A stretch of DNA of 64,000 nucleotides from the NCBI GenBank assembly GCA_031216915.1, contig CM062297.1:363023704-363087703 (forward strand), given 5' to 3'. Made by a program: the position numbers and the translations under genes. Positions within the stretch are counted from its first letter, which is position 1. Each line of letters starts with the position of its first letter. The notes beneath the pieces were generated by a model. It ran no database searches and was not told the DNA's origin. It worked only from the letters and a program-made list of their open reading frames with translations. This document shows, one piece after another, positions 31,628 to 41,689 of the stretch. The DNA comes from Pictodentalium vernedei. Its lineage: Eukaryota > Mollusca > Scaphopoda > Dentaliida > Dentaliidae.

Positions 31628-31809
31628 GGAATAAATAGACAGAACGCGATGTGTGTTTAAATCGGTGGGTGTTTTACATAAGGAGTTGGAATGGTGAAGT
31701 CATATTTCGAGAGAGCCGCATGCTCGAGCGAAATATGACTACGCCATTCAAACAAATTTATGTAAAACACCCACCGATTCAAACACGCTTCGCGTTCTGT
31801 GTTTATTAC
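31628..31809. repeat. Palindromic (foldback) repeat, arms about 75 bp
   Basis: Seen: GACAGAACGCGATGTGTGTT on the left is answered by AACACGCTTCGCGTTCTGTG on the right. The inner parts (TCGGTGGGTGTTTTACATAA and its complement, GTCATATTTCG and its complement) also pair. It meets around 31,715. A foldback MITE type; no ORF. Confidence 0.85.
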
Positions 31810-31845
31810 ACATCCCAAGCATTAAAATTCATTTAGATAAACAAA

Positions 31846-32189
31846 TGGTCCTCGGTTCGAATCCCACCTGCGGCAACCGCGTTGTGTCCTTGGGCAAGAC
31901 ACTTCACCCCGATTGCCTACATGGGGGCACGATGACGCTGTGTACTGAGGCGTACTGCACGTCGATGGTGCGCATGTCTTCAACCAATCTAACCCTGCCT
32001 GTGCTGCGGTGCAGAGTTCAGAGTTACGATGTTGGAGAGCTGACAGCTGCTCGTCGTTGCTCGGTGGTTCTCTCCGGGTACTCCGGCTTCCTCCACCCGT
32101 AAAACTGTCACGGTCACGATTAGCCATTGTGCATAAGTATGTGACCTTAAACACCAATAAATAAATAAATAAATAAATAGATAAACAAA
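31846..32189 (+). repeat. SINE copy 2, tRNA-type head, tail (AAAT)n
   Basis: Seen: a tRNA B-box GGTTCGAATCC at 31,854-31,864, then GCGTTGTGTCCTTGGGCAAG, the shared body, and the end CCTTAAACACCAATAAATAA with an AAAT-type tail to 32,189. The A box is missing, so the head is truncated. Body matches the other copies in this window. Confidence 0.85.
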
Positions 32190-32784
32190 TTTTAATTCCG
32201 ATGTTTAAACCCAAAGATGAAGAGTCCGTTTGTTTTGTTTGAAGCTGTACTGATCAAATCGATCGATAAAAATCAAAACAATCTTTTGGGAACCAGTCAA
32301 AATTACATTCGTTATCTTTTCTATTGGGCGTGTTTGTTGAAATTCGTATCTCTGTTTCTCTTCGGCTGGTGTCCATTCACGCCTAACCATTTGGTGTGGT
32401 CAACTAAGTATTTTGTGAACCGACTTTATTTTGCTTTGGACGTTTTCATTTCCACACTCCGCTTCTGACGATCGATAATTGTATAGCGAAATTTGGAAAC
32501 TTTTCGAAGCGTAACTAATGACTCGACGGGAAAGGAGCTGGTATAAACGGTGCTGGGAAAAAAGTTCCGGCTTGTACATAACCAGTTGAATGCAAAAACA
32601 TTTTTGTCATCGGGGCGATTCCGTTAAATACAAGGGTTTAAAGTTTAATGGATGTGTAATACAAAATTGTACTTGAATCTATCTTTCTTCATAAAATATT
32701 AAATAACAAGTAAAATCTTTGCTGATGAAAAACAAACAGAACCCTTCCAAGAGGTTCAACATTAATCCCCCAGATTTTATTATA
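32190..32784. other. Gene-free stretch
   Basis: Only short unrecognised ORFs on either strand. A plus-strand ORF at 32,217-32,468 is open but has no family features. Confidence 0.35.
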
Positions 32785-32924
32785 AATAGATCACAATATG
32801 AGATCACTATATAATATTACTATTTGTACAATTAACAAGTATTTATATTATAACTACAAACTAATAAGACATGAAATTTTCAGGAATTATACACAGGGAA
32901 AGATGATAATACAATATTTTATTG
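32785..32924. repeat. Direct repeat, partner at 33,541-33,664
   Basis: Seen: ATAATATTACTATTTGTACA, ATTAACAAGTATTTATAT and TTATACACAGGGAAAGATGA occur in both blocks with few changes. The two lie 750 bp apart in the same orientation, like flanking repeats of a short element. Confidence 0.8.
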
Positions 32925-33039
32925 TACATTAAACGATAGATTATCAAAAAAAATGCGGAAAGATAGAAATCGTATCCCTCACAGTGAAGATATAGAACAT
33001 TTCACTTTCACGGTATCAATCAAAATGGCGGTTTTCAAA

Positions 33040-33380
33040 GCATCACTTCAAGGTGAATCGAGTCAAATTATCACTGGAAATGACCAATTTGTTCTAAGAA
33101 CGTATAATGAAAAGAAAATCTATTTTCTTTGATTGGATACCTATCATTTCCACCAATAAGTCAACACGTATTCACCTTGAATTGATGCATGAAACCCACC
33201 AGCTGAATCAGATCGCAAGACGCTACCTGTTCCGAGAATCGATCAAATCACTACCGCGTATCAATGCGCGCTGTTTACTTTCATGCATCAATTTAAGGTT
33301 GAAACGAGTGGAATTATCGATAGGAATGGTCAGATTCTTAGAAAAAGCGTATAATGAAAAGGAAATCTAGTGTTTTTGAG
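33040..33380. repeat. Pair of related units (33,064-33,151 and 33,312-33,396)
   Basis: Seen: GAACGTATAATGAAAAGAAA...TGGATACC in the first and AGCGTATAATGAAAAGGAAA...TGGATACC in the second. Between them, CACGTATTCACCTTGAATTG and TCAATTTAAGGTTGAAACGA suggest an inverted arrangement with further small repeats. Repeat block without coding sense. Confidence 0.55.
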
Positions 33381-33509
33381 TGGATACCGAAACTTATCTC
33401 ACTCCTGACCGAGACAAATGGTTATTTTCGCTCGTGCAAGTGCTCGCGAAAAATAAACATTTGTCTCGGTTACTCGTGAGATAATTTTCGGTACCCACTC
33501 AAAAACACA
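33370..33509. repeat. Foldback repeat, arms about 62 bp
   Basis: Seen: GTGTTTTTGAGTGGATACCG pairs with CGGTACCCACTCAAAAACAC. The inner ACCGAGACAAATGG and its complement also pair, closing on a short loop near 33,437. Same type as 31,628-31,809 but an unrelated sequence. Confidence 0.85.
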
Positions 33510-33540
33510 AAATATCCTCTCTATAAACATATGATTTAAT

Positions 33541-33664
33541 TTAAAAATCACAATATAAGATCACTAAATAATATTACTATTTGTACAATTAACAAGTATT
33601 TATATGATAACTACAAACAAATAAGAAATCAATTATACACAGGGAAAGATGAAAATAAAATATT
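33541..33664. repeat. Direct repeat, partner of 32,785-32,924
   Basis: Seen: second copy of the AT-rich block with TTATACACAGGGAAAGATGA near its end. Confidence 0.8.
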
Positions 33665-34009
33665 ATCAACATACAATTTAATTTTGTTTACATCGTATCC
33701 CCTTTGCGTGCATTGGATTGGTTGAACTGATTTTTTACAACACTTTGAATGTTTTTCCTATCGTATGAAACGGGTTTTTGTCCCCGCCCTTTATATAAAA
33801 AGCCCCCAAACAACGCGAGCCTGCCCAACGGTGCAACTGAACTATAATTGCTGAAGGTGGACTGTGGACTGTTATTTATTCAACAAAACGAGTCAAATCC
33901 TCCAAAAAGTCTTCATCATGAACATGCTCTCCGATAACAACAACTGAACAGTTGGTTAGCTCTCACGAAACGTAAAAAAATAAGAAATTTATCAAACCAG
34001 AGGCCAGTT

Positions 34010-34230
34010 CTATAAAACTTTTACAATTGTATTTTCTAGAATTTTATATTTCCTAGTTGTGAATCTAAATGGGTTGACCATTAGGTTAACCATTAGCATT
34101 TTCAAAGACATGGCAATTTGCCAGTTGGCAAATTGCCATATCTTTTAAAATGCTAATGATTAATTTTAGTCAGTTATATTAATAGGCAGAAAATACAATT
34201 CTAGAAAGTACAATTGTAAAAGTTTTATAG
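34010..34230. repeat. Foldback repeat, about 220 bp, nested arms
   Basis: Seen: outer arms CTATAAAACTTTTACAATTG and CAATTGTAAAAGTTTTATAG; inner arms ATTAGCATTTTCAAAGACAT and ATATCTTTTAAAATGCTAAT around GGCAATTTGCCAGTTGGCAAATTGCC-type centre (about 34,110-34,135). No ORF. A classical foldback/MITE shape. Confidence 0.85.
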
Positions 34231-34319
34231 TATTGGTTCCTGCAGATAAAGAAACGCGGGTAAGTTGTCGTTCTTTGTATTTCTTACTGTGTTTAAGGTC
34301 AATTTTAGCATCCGTGGAT

Positions 34320-34525
34320 ATATCATGACCGCAACATAGGTATGAAGTCAAGTTTAGCCAATCATTTATACATACGCTGCCCACTTTAGAGGACTTCCAC
34401 TCCAGGCATTGGTTCTCGATCCTATTAGCAGAACATGTTTACCACAGTAAACAAGCACCACTCCACTTCCTGTGGTTTTCAGGGGAGGGAGGGGGGGGGG
34501 GCTATATCGAGATAATTATATAATG
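34320..34525. repeat. Dispersed repeat, partner of 18,780-19,180
   Basis: Seen: shares GTATGAAGTCAAGTTTA and ACTTCCACTCCAGGCATTGG with the earlier copy. Ends in a G run at 34,490-34,501. Confidence 0.55.
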
Positions 34526-34662
34526 GAAGCCATGAGAGAACCAAGTGAACAGATTCATTAATGTGGCCCCTCAGAAATGTTGAAAAACATTAATAAGATC
34601 TTGAAATTTCTCCACGAAGAAGATCATCTTTACAAAAATCTGAGTTATTTAACAGTTAAGCT

Positions 34663-35048
34663 GGGGGCGCGGTGGTGTTGCGGTAACCGGTTCTAATGAG
34701 ATCACTGAAGTTAAGCAACGTCGAGCCCTGTTAGTCCTCGGTTGGGTGACCGTCTGAGCGATCGATTCGGACTCCCGCGTTGTGTCCTTGGGCAAGGCAC
34801 TTAATCCCAGTTGTCCACATGGGGGCACGATGACGCCGTGTACTAAGGCGTACTGCACGTCGCTGGTGCGCATGTCATCAACCAATTTAACCCTGTCTGT
34901 GCTGCAGTGTTACGATGTTGGGGAGCTGGCAGCTGCTCGTCGTTGCTCGGTGGTTCTCCCCGGGTACTCCGGCTTCCTCCACCCGTAAAACTGTCACGGT
35001 CATGATTAGCCATTTTGCATACATAAGTGACCTTAAACACCAATAAAA
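34663..35048 (+). repeat. SINE copy 3 with 5S rRNA-derived head
   Basis: Seen: 34,687-34,757 resembles the 3' two-thirds of an animal 5S rRNA: CCGGTTCTAATGAGATCACT, GAAGTTAAGCAACGTCGAGC and GTTGGGTGACCGTCTGAG, covering the internal control region used by TFIIIA. Then follow GCGTTGTGTCCTTGGGCAAG, the shared body and the end CTTAAACACCAATAAA at 35,048. Tail short. This defines a SINE3-type head on the same body as tRNA-headed copies. Confidence 0.85.
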
Positions 35049-35224
35049 AAGCTATGCTCAGTGCTTAAACAAGAATATTTTACATTCTAGAAAAAGATCC
35101 ACAAGGGCCGTTATTTGTAGACGGATGACTTAAACTCCTTTTGAAAGACTAATTGTCTCTGATTGTGTGACTCGAGGTCCCATGCCATCCCGGAACCCAT
35201 TGTTTATCATTTGAAACCTGTAGC

Positions 35225-35507
35225 TACAGTGCGGACGCCGAGGACTGGTCACTTTCCACAGGTGAGCCATATTTCCACGGACGCAATAATATTAGATCCC
35301 AAACATCAATTATGGGAATAATCATCAACAATTTAATTAAAGAGGAATAATCATCAAAAATTTAATTAAAGAACAACGGGTACAACCCGGTGGTTCATTA
35401 ATAAAAATTTTGCTGAAGATGATTTTTATTACTCGGTAAACTCATGCGTGGACATCACTTCCCAATCGTGGATTTTAACAAGTCCACGCGACTGCACTGT
35501 GATGGAC
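35225..35507. repeat. Isolated LINE-B 5' end fragment
   Basis: Seen: matches 30,090-30,312 in order over the leader and first codons, with an extra internal duplication (AATAATCATCAACAATTTAA and AATAATCATCAAAAATTTAA at 35,318-35,370). No downstream LINE-B sequence follows, which is unusual as LINE copies normally lose their 5' end. Confidence 0.65.
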
Positions 35508-36424
35508 ATACCAGCTATCTAAAAAATACAAGGATTTCTTGTCTAAATTGCTACATTGTTGGTCTCGAAAGATTCCTTTTTAGCTACATTGAAAAACCTG
35601 TAAAAAAAACATTCGAAAAATAGTCTTATGCAAAAATGCCTGGATGAATATTTTTTTTTTTTTTATTTTTTTATTTTTTTAAAGCTGAGCTTAAAAGGTA
35701 ACGACTTTCAGTTTAAATGAGAAAATTATTTACAAATAATAGGTTGTCCAATGGGCAAAAGATTAAGACCCAAACATTTGCAAACATTTTCGAAACAGGA
35801 TGGGATGAAAATGCCTCAAGCAATTGTGCAAAGCATCCTCCCGTGTAATAGATATCTAGATGACTTTTTTAAACATTTGGCGCCATCAAGATAATGATTT
35901 TTAGAAATTTCAAACAATCATGATCCAGACATCAAATTAAATCTACCATCAGCCATGATTCTTTTGATTTTCTCCCCCACTTTCTGTACAAGATATGCGT
36001 GTCTCATGTGAGAAGGCCATCTGAGATAGATATCTATCTCACATGACCCACGTGACTGGCTTATTAGCATATTTAATGCGTGCACGGAGTATTTAATCAA
36101 CGACACGTTCTTCCGTAAACAAACAACATGGCGTCACGTTTCGGAAATATACTACTCAAAATTTTTTAAGCACCAAATATTTGACACATCATTGTCAAAT
36201 TTGCTTGCGACATATTTGCGAAATTTTTGGTGGATATGATTGAGGAATTATTGAGATGGTCCCCAGTGTTTTCATTAGCTCTTTTGACAGGCAGCCTTTT
36301 CGTGACAGTCATGGAAAGTATGTCCCCCTTGATTTTCATCATGTTTTCGGGTACTGTCTACATGTACATGGCATGTGTAGAGTATTCAGTCTTCATTTCA
36401 ACACAAACCCTTATGATTTAATGA
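35508..36424. other. Gene-free stretch left of Tc1-A
   Basis: Seen: an A/T-rich run at 35,650-35,690, and a small inverted repeat around 36,010-36,050 (TGAGATAGATATCTATCTCA). The part from about 36,150 (TACTACTCAAAATTTTTTAA) may be the left end of the Tc1 element, but I could not match a right TIR. Confidence 0.4.
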
Positions 36425-37432
36425 TTGAATATGGCAAATGCAAATTTAAGAAGACATTTGTCTGAAGCAGAAATGTGGCGGGCTGTAGGGATGGTGGAGC
36501 AAGGGGCTACCCATCGTCATATTGGTGAAGCAATTGATGTGCACAATACGGTGATCACCAGAGCCTGGGCAAGATTTCAGCAGTATGGCACACCAGTAAG
36601 ACGGAATGGTGGTGGCAGATACGGTGCAACATCTGCAGCTGAAGATCGGTTTTTGATCATTCAGGTCCGTAGGAACCGCTTTGCCACGACAATCCAGCTC
36701 CGCAGTGACCTTCAGAATGCTTCCGGGGTAAATGTTTCGACGCAGACTGTCCGAGCAAGGTTGCACGAATGTGGTTTCTTATCGAGAAGACCATATATTC
36801 GCATTCCGCTGTCCCAGCATTACCGCCAGGCACGATATGAATGTGCCATGGACCACGTTGGATGGACCAGAGAAGATTGGCGACCTGTCCTTTTTACAGA
36901 TGAGTCAAGGTACTGACGAGACCACACAGATAGGCGTTCTAGGGTATGGAGAAGACCAGGAAGGCGATTCTATGCAGCCAACATTGCTGAGCATGACCGC
37001 TATGGTGGAGGGTCAATTATGGTCTAGGGCGGCATCAGCAGGGGTGGACGTACAGAGCTCTGTGTCCTTGAACGTGGTACAATGACCGCACAGTTGTATA
37101 TTGATGAGATCCTGGATGTCCACGTCAGATTGTATGTAGGTGGAGTGGGTGATAGAGTCATTCTGATGGACGATAATGCCCGTCGTCATGTTGCACATGC
37201 TGTCGGGGAGTACCGACAGAGAGAGGGGATTGAGCGTATGGACTGGCCAACAAGATCCCCTGACCTCAATCCAATCGAACATGTCTGGAATGAGTTGCAG
37301 CTTGCAATTTCAACCCGTCCAGTCCAGTCAAGAAGTGTCCATGAGCTTGGTGCCATGCTGGTCCAAGAATGGAACAACATCCCAGACAGGACCACCACAA
37401 ACCTGATTGGGAGCATGAGAAGGCGTTGTTAA
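36425..37432 (+). pseudogene. Tc1/mariner transposase (Tc1-A), full length with two nonsense codons
   Basis: Seen: one frame from 36,431 (or the Met just upstream) to TAA at 37,430, about 335 codons, interrupted only by TGA at 36,914 and TAG at 37,023. N-terminal paired-type HTH (EAEMWRAVGMVEQGATHRHIG, cited as a motif). The catalytic triad reads LFTDESRY, then ILMDDNARRH, then DLNPIEHVWN, with 34 residues between second Asp and Glu, so DD34E of the Tc1 group. The HTH binds the TIRs and the triad does cut-and-paste. Both stops fall where Trp is usual in the family. A young but inactive copy; terminal repeats not identified. Confidence 0.9.
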
Positions 37433-38072
37433 GCTATAATTAACAGTAATGGGTCCCATACTCGATATTGAACCCATACCAGTTCGCTCCGTCAACTTCT
37501 TGGCAAATTGAAAAATTTCCTCTTTTACCAATAATATTCATTTTCCATGGTTGTCGTATTCAAAAACTAAAAAATAATGTCAAACACAAATAAAATCTTC
37601 ATTTCTATACTTAAATCATTAAAGATATTATTAAATAAAAAATATATACACTTTTCATTACAATATTTCAACTAAAACGTAAACCAGGTAGTTGGATATA
37701 TTTGGGTGCTTAGCGAACTTTGAGTAGTATATTAGTAGACGAACGTTTGTCGCACAAGAGCCCACAAAAAGTTCTGCATTTTCCATAGGTAAATACCACG
37801 AATTTAAATCCCGACGCCGGCAAGACAGGGGATCGAAAAATTGTAGTGAAATGAACATCGACATATTCAGTTGAATACTGCAATGTATTCGAATAACTTT
37901 TCGACGAGAATTTCGTGCAACTCTCTCCACTCATAACGGCGTTCACCCAAAATTCATATAAAAAGTGTCCTTTGGTTTTCCAATCTATTTTCCGCGAAAA
38001 ATCCTTGTAAGTGTTAAACTGGAGCCCACAAATGAATAACATTAGCAGTAATTTTAAATCAAATTATTTATA
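37433..38072. other. Gene-free stretch right of Tc1-A
   Basis: No recognisable gene. A minus-strand ORF at 37,710-38,042 (110 codons) is open but without motifs; likely chance. Confidence 0.35.
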
Positions 38073-38073
38073 A

Positions 38074-38075
38074 TC

Positions 38076-38109
<34 letters not shown>

Positions 38110-38130
38110 TTTTATTTTATTTTTTTTTTA
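38074..38130. repeat. (TTTA)n / T-rich run
   Basis: Seen: TTTA tetranucleotides grading into T-rich sequence. It may be the tail of a minus-strand retroposon ending here, or the left edge of the hammerhead-like element. Confidence 0.9.
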
Positions 38131-38222
38131 TCTTGGAGGTCATGTTTGAAACCCATTATGGCTCACTACATACAGGTTAGTACCACCCTGCGGGTTTCCG
38201 AGTCGGTGTATTGAAGTCGAAA

Positions 38223-38287
38223 CCTCGTCTTTGTGAATATATCGGTGAGTCCGTTAGGACGAGGCTATATATGCCACAGAGGCGAGG
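38223..38287 (+). ncRNA. Hammerhead-ribozyme-like hairpin, degenerate
   Basis: Seen: 38,246-38,262 reads TGAGTCCGTTAGGACGA, the part of a hammerhead from U-G-A through stem II (GTCC/GGAC with loop GTTA) to G-A. A 13-bp stem (38,223-38,235 with 38,275-38,287, two G-U pairs) encloses it. The first core half, C-U-G-A-U-G-A, reads TCGGTGA and the second, G-A-A-A, reads GAGG, so key residues are altered. GTCGAAACCTC occurs nearby at 38,215 and 38,287. Known: Penelope-like elements and SINE-like retrozymes carry such motifs. Probably inactive. Confidence 0.35.
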
Positions 38288-38860
38288 TCGAAACCTCACT
38301 GCACCACCTCGCAAACCTACTTGGGGGTAATAACCAATTTATACAACATCCAGCTACCAGGAGACGGCCTCGAATAAGCATCTCGCTTACTGCTGAATCC
38401 TCTTTCCATGTTCAAGATATTTTTGTTCTCAGTGTAAATCAATTATTGTCTGTCCATTTGTCTGTCTTTCTTTTGGAAATTATATATTGTTTAAACTGAA
38501 TAAACCAATGTATCTTTCAACAGTCCTCCCTTTCTTGACTTGTTCGCGCATATTTTGACAATCGTTCAGCATCTGTGAATTGTTTTGTTTTTTTTATGAA
38601 TGAAGATCATGACGTCATGGTATTGCGTTCTTACGCTGGGCATGACGAAATTTTCCCATTCATTGTTCTTTTTGTAATTTTACAGCAAAAGTTCATAGTA
38701 GTGCTTCAGCTGTATGTTTCTTCATTTTATTTTTCAGGTTTAACGCATGGTTGACCTGTATAAAATATCATCTTGGCAGGAAATGATCTAGTCTAATTTA
38801 CTTTTACGAGTTTGTGATTTATTCATCAGTTAATTAATGCTATCAAAAACGGTGGTGTGT

Positions 38861-39052
38861 CGCGTAATCAATTTTTGATGAGTGCAGGTGAAAAAAACGT
38901 TCTCGTTCTGAATCAAGTGATCACACATATGGTTGCTACCCTCAATACAATCTTGTATTTTGTCTGGACGGTTTTTCTTGCATGGCGGGAAATACGCACG
39001 TATTGTGAGGTAAATATATATATTTATTGCACACCTTATAAATAATCATAAT
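38861..39052. repeat. Direct repeat unit 1, partner at 39,440-39,612
   Basis: Seen: TTTCTGATGAGTGCAGGT-like start, GCGTTCTCGTTCTGAAT, GATCACAC and GAAATACG...GAGGTAAATA are shared. In both copies a frame reads FVWTVFLAWREIRTYCEVN / FVQTFLLLLWEIRTCCEVN and meets a donor-like AG-GTAAATA. Could be a duplicated short exon or a repeat; no further gene structure found. Confidence 0.65.
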
Positions 39053-39439
39053 TCTATTCGCTGTATCTTACACACGTGACTGGTACTCAAAACTCTATGT
39101 ACTCCGGTTTTCCAGTGAATATCAACTTTTTAAACATAGCTTTTGGAAATCCCCCCTCTAGTTATATTTCAATCGACGTAATCTCTATAAAATTATTTAT
39201 TTTTGTGTTATTCTGCAGATGATAACCAATTGTTAAATAAAAGTATTTCTGGTTGATATCATTGACCTTTTATTTGATGAATAGAAGACTGTTTTTTTAG
39301 AATGGTGTATATAATAAAACAGTCATGGACTTTTGTGGCTAACGCCTCGGTCAATATAAGTTTTTTGGGGTTCATATCACACCATATTCACCACCAAAAA
39401 AGGCCATAATTGCATAACGATGGCCTCGACATGTGTCAT

Positions 39440-39612
39440 GTTATCAGTTTCTGATGAGTGCAGGTAAAAAGCGTTCTCGTTCTGAATTGAATGATCACAC
39501 GTGCTGTGACTAGCCTCAGTACAGATTTCTATTTTGTCCAGACGTTTTTACTTCTATTGTGGGAAATACGTACCTGTTGCGAGGTAAATACATATATATT
39601 TCTTATAAACAA
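39440..39612. repeat. Direct repeat unit 2
   Basis: Seen: partner of 38,861-39,052, roughly 80 percent alike, about 580 bp away in the same orientation. Confidence 0.65.
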
Positions 39613-39681
39613 ATTTCGGTGGCATAATACAAGAAAAAACTTTTCGGCAGGGAATGCCTGTACTAGTGCGTCTGTTTTATC

Positions 39682-39914
39682 TTAACCCTTTACCCAACGA
39701 ATCGGCCGCATCCGCAAATTCAGTTGTTGAAAAAATATTACTTTTCAAAAAATTTCAACAAAACCATATCATGTGACCCCTCGTTGGAACGAGCCCGTCG
39801 AGCTCGTTCCAACGAGGGGTCACATATGGTTTTGTTGAAATTTTTTGAAAAATGTGAAAAATTGATATTTAAAATAATAAATTTTGAAATCGTCTGCGTC
39901 GGGTAAAGGGTTAA
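39682..39914. mobile_element. MITE A, TTAA-flanked, long central palindrome (type 1)
   Basis: Seen: TTAA at both ends, termini CCCTTTACCCAACG and CGTCGGGTAAAGGG, and a long internal palindrome centred near 39,800 (GGAACGAGCCCGTCGAGCTC). TTAA duplication and CCC-start termini fit piggyBac-type non-autonomous elements. It lies within the end of LINE-E. Confidence 0.8.
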
Positions 39915-40328
39915 ACACACACACATATTACCGTACAGAATATAACTGATATTGTGTGTTAGGTTCTCGATGTTTAGATGGAAAGACTGACGCTGGATAC
40001 GAAAATTAGGACACGATGAGTTGAAGTGAGCTGCATCCTTATAATCATTTCCACAATAACATTTAAGGTCGTTTGTTAAGAAGCGCTCGAATTTATGAGA
40101 ATTCAAGTCACTGCATCTCATTCTAAGTTTACTATGGAGTATTTGACCTCGTTTACAACCAGCATAGTAATACACTGGAACCACCCTGACATCTCTCCGA
40201 AGGAAATTTTTCAGAGACTCTAGAGAATCACAGGATCGCACGTCCGTGCCCAGGCTGTTCCACAATTTCACAGCCGAAGGCAGAAATAAATCAGAACAGA
40301 GTCTGGTGCGACTCTGTATTTCACGCAA
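39915..40328 (-). pseudogene. LINE-E C-terminal region
   Basis: Seen: minus-strand SRTRLCSDLFLPSAVKLWNS, ESLKNFLRRD, ILHSKLRMRCSDLNSHKF and CYCGNDYKDAAHFNSSCPNF, the end of a CR1/Jockey-type ORF2 with its C-x-C-G...H-x5-C motif. It is related to, but distinct from, LINE-D at 20,640-20,902. MITE A interrupts the last codons at a TTAA; the flanking stop is just beyond at about 39,665. The upstream RT is absent. Confidence 0.75.
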
Positions 40329-40368
40329 GTTATCTGAAGAACGTAAGTGGTAAGTTGTGATATCAGTA

Positions 40369-40732
40369 TCTATTTATTTATTGGTGTTTAAGGTCACATA
40401 CTTATGCATAATGGTTAATCATGGCCGTGCCAGTTTTACGGGTGGAAGAAGGCGGAGTACCCGGAGAGAATCACCGAGCAACGACGAGCAGCTGCCAGCT
40501 CCCCAAACATCGTAACTCCGCAGAGCAGCACAAGCAGGGTTAGATTGGTTGAGGATAGCGTCATCGTGCCCCCATGTGGACAATCGGGGTTAAGTGCCTT
40601 GCCTAAGGACACAACGCGGGGGTCCGAATTGATCACTCAGACGGTCACCCATCCGAGGACTAACCGGGCTCAACGTTGCTTAACTTCGGTAATCTGACGA
40701 GAACCGGTTACCGCAACGCCACCGCGCCCCCG
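40369..40732 (-). repeat. SINE copy 4 with 5S rRNA-derived head
   Basis: Seen: on the minus strand the head reads GCGCGGTGGCGTTGCGGTAA, then the 5S-like ACCGGTTCTCGTCAGATTAC, CGAAGTTAAGCAACGTTGAG and CGGATGGGTGACCGTCTGAG, then the body and an AAAT tail at 40,371-40,383. It is the best-preserved 5S head in the window. Confidence 0.9.
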
Positions 40733-41000
40733 TGATGTCAGTAACCTGTCGGGGTACCAGAAGCGTAAGATACTCGACTTTTAAGTTGATTTAAGGGGTC
40801 GGCCAACACAAACTTTTGACATTTTTTTGAAAATTTCCACGATGCCATAATTACGAATGATGGTCGTGCATAACGGCATATTATATACAAAGTAATGACG
40901 AAAATTCATAAAATTTGAATATATCCACTTTTACAATTTTTTTCATCATGCACAGCGTAAGAACGCAATACTTTCGGGGAAAGATTATTCACCATTTATG

Positions 41001-41356
41001 CTTTATTTATTTATTGGGGTTTAACGACACTTTCGATAGCCAGGCTCACCTCGTGTCGGACAGTTTTACGGGTGGAGGAAGCCGGAGTACCCGGAGAGAA
41101 CCACCGAGCAACGGCGCACAATTGTCAGACTCCCTAACGCACGAACTCCGCACAAGCAGGGTTTGCATTGGTTGAAGACAAGAGCACCATCGACGTACAG
41201 TACGCCTTAGTACACAGCGCTACCATGCACCCACGTGGGAAATCGGGATTAAGTGCCTTGCCCAAGGACACAGCGCAGTTCTTTCTGGCGGGGATGAAAT
41301 CGTGGACCTTTCGGTTTGAAATCCAAAGCCGTAACCACTGAGCCTCCGCGCTCCCA
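41001..41356 (-). repeat. SINE copy 5 with tRNA-derived head
   Basis: Seen: on the minus strand GGAGCGCGGAGGCTCAGTGG followed by TTACGGCTTTGG (tRNA A-box and D-arm like) and a decayed B box (GGTCCACGATTTCATCCC). Then GTGTCCTTGGGCAAGGCACT, the same body (GAGTACCCGGAGAGAACCAC on the plus strand), and a TTTA tail at 41,002. Confidence 0.85.
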
Positions 41357-41689
41357 AGCAAAGTTGATACACTTACTTGTTTGTATTAATTTACGTTTTG
41401 GTAAAAGACTCTGGAGCCCAGCGTTGTTTCAAAATTCAATTCGATTCGAAAACGACCAGACCATTCGATTCGAGTCGCACTGATTCGGACATTTTCGAAT
41501 CCTTAAGTTGTTCTCAAAATTCTACCAAGTATCTCCTCTTGAACGTTTCTTCTATCATCAGGTTTGCAGTACAAGAAGTGTTCAATAGCTGTGATTCCAT
41601 TCTGCAATATTTTGCTTTTTGAATGAGTTGTGTAAACAGTCGAGAGGCCGTTGGAAAGAATACCTGAGTGGAGACAGGCAATGTTTTCG

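Noticed and set aside
31846..31870. Possible tRNA gene
   Set aside because: Only a B box is present and it runs into the SINE body. The head at 41,281-41,356 likewise lacks a foldable cloverleaf.
34687..34757. Possible 5S rRNA gene
   Set aside because: Only the inner two-thirds match, the sequence is diverged, and it is continuous with a SINE body and tail. It is a SINE head, not a functional 5S gene. The same holds for 40,640-40,732.
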